Shown here piece by piece: positions 62,456 through 64,000 of a stretch of DNA of 64,000 nucleotides. The notes under the pieces were generated by a model. It saw only the letters and a program-made list of their open reading frames with translations. It was not told the origin of the DNA and did no database searches. Within the stretch, counting starts at the first letter, position 1; each line of letters starts with the position of its first letter. Source of the stretch: JBQTKD01 sp963703165 (GTDB taxonomy: Bacteria > Actinomycetota > Actinomycetes > Sporichthyales > Sporichthyaceae); assembly GCA_963703165.1 (NCBI GenBank), contig OY969798.1, positions 3,224,001-3,288,000 on the forward strand. Reading direction: 5' to 3'. Both the position numbers and the translations under genes were made by a program.

Positions 62456-63775
62456 GTGCGGGTAGTCCCGGCGAACGAACGTGCCGCTGCACCGTTGCCG
62501 AAGGCCGGTCCCTCCGCCGACCCGCGTCGCGTGGCCGTCCTCTCGGTGCACACCTCACCGCTCGATCAGCCCGGTACCGGCGACGCCGGCGGGATGAACG
62601 TCTACGTCGTGGAGACCGCCCGGCACCTCGCCGCCCAAGGCATCGAGGTCGAGATCTTCACCCGTTCCACCTCCAGCGACCTGCCGCCCAGCGTGGAGCT
62701 CGCCCCCAATCTGACCGTCCGCCACATCAGCGCCGGCCCCTACGAGGGCCTGCCCAAGGAAGAACTCCCGGGTCGGCTCTGCGCCTTCACCGCCGGGGTG
62801 CTGCGTGCCGAGGCCACCCGCGAGCCCGGCCACTACGACCTGGTCCACTCCCACTACTGGCTCTCCGGGCAGGTCGGCTGGCTGGCAGCACAGCGGTGGG
62901 GGACCCCGCTCGTGCACTCCATGCACACCCTGGCCCGGGTCAAGAACGCCGCCCTCGCGCTCGACGACGCCCCCGAGCCGCACGCCCGTGAGCTCGGTGA
63001 GGTCGACGTCGTCCAGGCCGCGGACCGCCTCATCGCGAACACCGCCGAGGAGGCCTCGGCGCTCATCAAGCTCTACGACGCCGACCCGCTCCGCGTGGAC
63101 ACCGTCGCTCCCGGGGTGGACCTGCGGCGATTCTCGCCCGGCTCTCGCGCCGCCGCCCGCTCCGCGCTGGGTCTGCCGGCGGACGCGACCGTGCTGCTGT
63201 TCGTCGGCCGGATCCAGCCGCTCAAGGCCCCGGACGTCCTGCTGAAGGCCGTCGCCGAGCTGGCCGACGCCGACGTCGAACGGCGCGCGAAGCTGCACGT
63301 CGCGGTCGTCGGCGGACCCAGCGGGAGCGGCCTCGCGCGGCCCGAGCAACTGCAGAAACTGGCCGTTGACCTGGGCATTTCCGATCTGGTGCACTTCGAG
63401 CCGCCCGTCCCGCAGGCCGATCTGGCGCGCTGGTACCGGGCCGCCGATGTCACCGTCGTCCCCTCCTACTCCGAGTCCTTCGGGCTGGTCGCCGTCGAGT
63501 CGCAGGCCTGCGGCACCCCGGTGCTCGCCGCCCGTGTGGGGGGCCTGACCACCGCCGTCGCCGACGGCAGCTCCGGGATCCTGATCGACGGTCACGACCC
63601 CAGCGACTATGCCGCCGCCCTGCACCGCCTGCTCTCCGACGAGGTCCTGCGCCGCCGCCTCGGCGACGGAGCCGTGCGGCACGCGGCCCGTTTCGACTGG
63701 TCCGCGACGGCGGCCGGGATGCTCGAGGTCTACCGGGCGGCGCTGCGGCCCGGCAGCCCGTTGCGCGTCGGCTGA
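62456..63775 (+). CDS. mshA: D-inositol-3-phosphate glycosyltransferase MshA
   Basis: 439 residues from GTG 62456, 6 bp after GGAGG. First committed step of mycothiol synthesis: transfers GlcNAc from UDP-GlcNAc to inositol-3-phosphate. N-terminal: VHTSPLDQPGTGDAGGMNVY, HSHYWLSGQVGWLAAQRWG, HSMHTLARVKNAALA. C-terminal: FVGRIQPLKAPDVLLKAVAE, VPSYSESFGLVAVESQACGT (Glu of the donor site), ARVGGLTTAVADG. All family motifs are present. Followed by the YbjN gene, as in mycobacteria. Confidence 0.95.
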   Translation: MRVVPANERAAAPLPKAGPSADPRRVAVLSVHTSPLDQPGTGDAGGMNVYVVETARHLAAQGIEVEIFTRSTSSDLPPSVELAPNLTVRHISAGPYEGLPKEELPGRLCAFTAGVLRAEATREPGHYDLVHSHYWLSGQVGWLAAQRWGTPLVHSMHTLARVKNAALALDDAPEPHARELGEVDVVQAADRLIANTAEEASALIKLYDADPLRVDTVAPGVDLRRFSPGSRAAARSALGLPADATVLLFVGRIQPLKAPDVLLKAVAELADADVERRAKLHVAVVGGPSGSGLARPEQLQKLAVDLGISDLVHFEPPVPQADLARWYRAADVTVVPSYSESFGLVAVESQACGTPVLAARVGGLTTAVADGSSGILIDGHDPSDYAAALHRLLSDEVLRRRLGDGAVRHAARFDWSATAAGMLEVYRAALRPGSPLRVG

Positions 63776-63792
63776 GCGGGTAGGTCGGCGCC

Positions 63793-64000
63793 ATGAGTGC
63801 CACCGATCCCGCTGCCGTTCTCGCCGCCGCTCTCGACGCCGCCGGCGTCGAATGGGTCAGCCCCCGCGACGGCTTCTTCGTTGTCACCCTGCCGGGGACC
63901 CACAAGCTCACGACCACCTGCTCGCTGGCCGTCGGCGCGCACGCGCTGACGATCAACGCCTTCGTCGCTCGGCGCCCCGACGAGAACCACGTCGAGGTCT
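63793..64000 (+). CDS. YbjN-domain protein (3' truncated by the window end)
   Basis: 69 residues are visible from ATG 63793 (SATDPAAVLAAALDAAGVEW, FFVVTLPGTHKLTTTCSLAV). The pattern matches the YbjN/type III chaperone-like family, encoded right after mshA in mycobacteria (Rv0487) and related genera. By synteny the phosphoglycerate mutase and senX3-regX3 genes would follow outside the window. Confidence 0.7.
   Translation, partial: MSATDPAAVLAAALDAAGVEWVSPRDGFFVVTLPGTHKLTTTCSLAVGAHALTINAFVARRPDENHVEV

Overview
This is high-GC actinobacterial chromosome. Mycothiol genes (mshA, mshD), a GlnR-type nitrogen regulator, a Nur-type Fur protein, an HbhA-like protein and PHO boxes all point to Actinomycetota. 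Gene order is part Streptomyces-like (moaD-glnR-mshD-ppk-nudix-pstSCAB-pit-DUF47; nitrobindin-nur-ygfZ-dtd) and part Mycobacterium-like (XRE-hbhA-DUF2516, then mshA-ybjN). The genus cannot be fixed from this window. No rRNA, tRNA, classical insertion sequence or CRISPR array was seen.

Layout. 0-6 kb: a truncated surface-type protein, a Baeyer-Villiger-type monooxygenase divergent from a TetR regulator with a palindromic operator, a DsrE protein, a DUF559 nuclease, an LmeA-like lipid-binding protein and a membrane protein. 6-11.4 kb: MoaD, GlnR, MshD, polyphosphate kinase and a MutT1-type nudix/phosphatase fusion. 11.4-18.8 kb: a surface-polysaccharide cluster with three glycosyltransferases, a UDP-sugar dehydrogenase and a UDP-GlcNAc 2-epimerase. 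18.8-24.4 kb: a phosphate block (PHO box, pstSCAB, pit, DUF47). 24.8-29.7 kb: four tandem, separately terminated genes for secreted paralogous proteins of a family I do not recognise. 29.8-37.2 kb: CsoR, a flavohaemoprotein, a WS/DGAT acyltransferase, two hydrolases and an M4 protease. 37.3-46.7 kb: a form II CO-dehydrogenase-like molybdenum hydroxylase cluster (coxD, coxE, xdhC, coxS, coxL, coxM, coxG), split by a second DUF559 nuclease gene on the other strand. 46.8-53.3 kb: a two-component system, a SigC-like ECF sigma factor, a divergent zinc-finger anti-sigma-like protein, and a membrane protein paired with a cupredoxin-like lipoprotein. 53.4-64 kb: nitrobindin, Nur, a stealth phosphotransferase, YgfZ, an RNB ribonuclease, Dtd, a BKACE enzyme, an XRE regulator, HbhA, DUF2516, an L,D-transpeptidase, MshA and the start of a YbjN-family gene.

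The most unusual content lies between genes. (1) Five 89-bp elements, each two 24-bp direct repeats separated by exactly 41 bp, sit 30-47 bp after stop codons; two of them, in opposite orientation, bracket the first nuclease gene. (2) Both nuclease genes carry the same 36-bp element (two DnaA-box-like nonamers around a small hairpin) exactly 53 bp before the ATG. (3) The second nuclease gene lies between two 67-bp hairpins 1,140 bp apart, inside the cox cluster. (4) A 73-bp hairpin unit occurs in tandem at two convergent gene junctions. (5) Three of the four secreted paralogs share a promoter-like signature, GAAAC-N17-CGATAG.

A caution on sequence quality: single-base indels without coding decay break mshD, the UDP-sugar dehydrogenase, the epimerase, pstS and pstC, with the densest run at 18.4-20.5 kb. 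I read these as probable sequencing or assembly errors and annotate the genes as intact with frameshifts.
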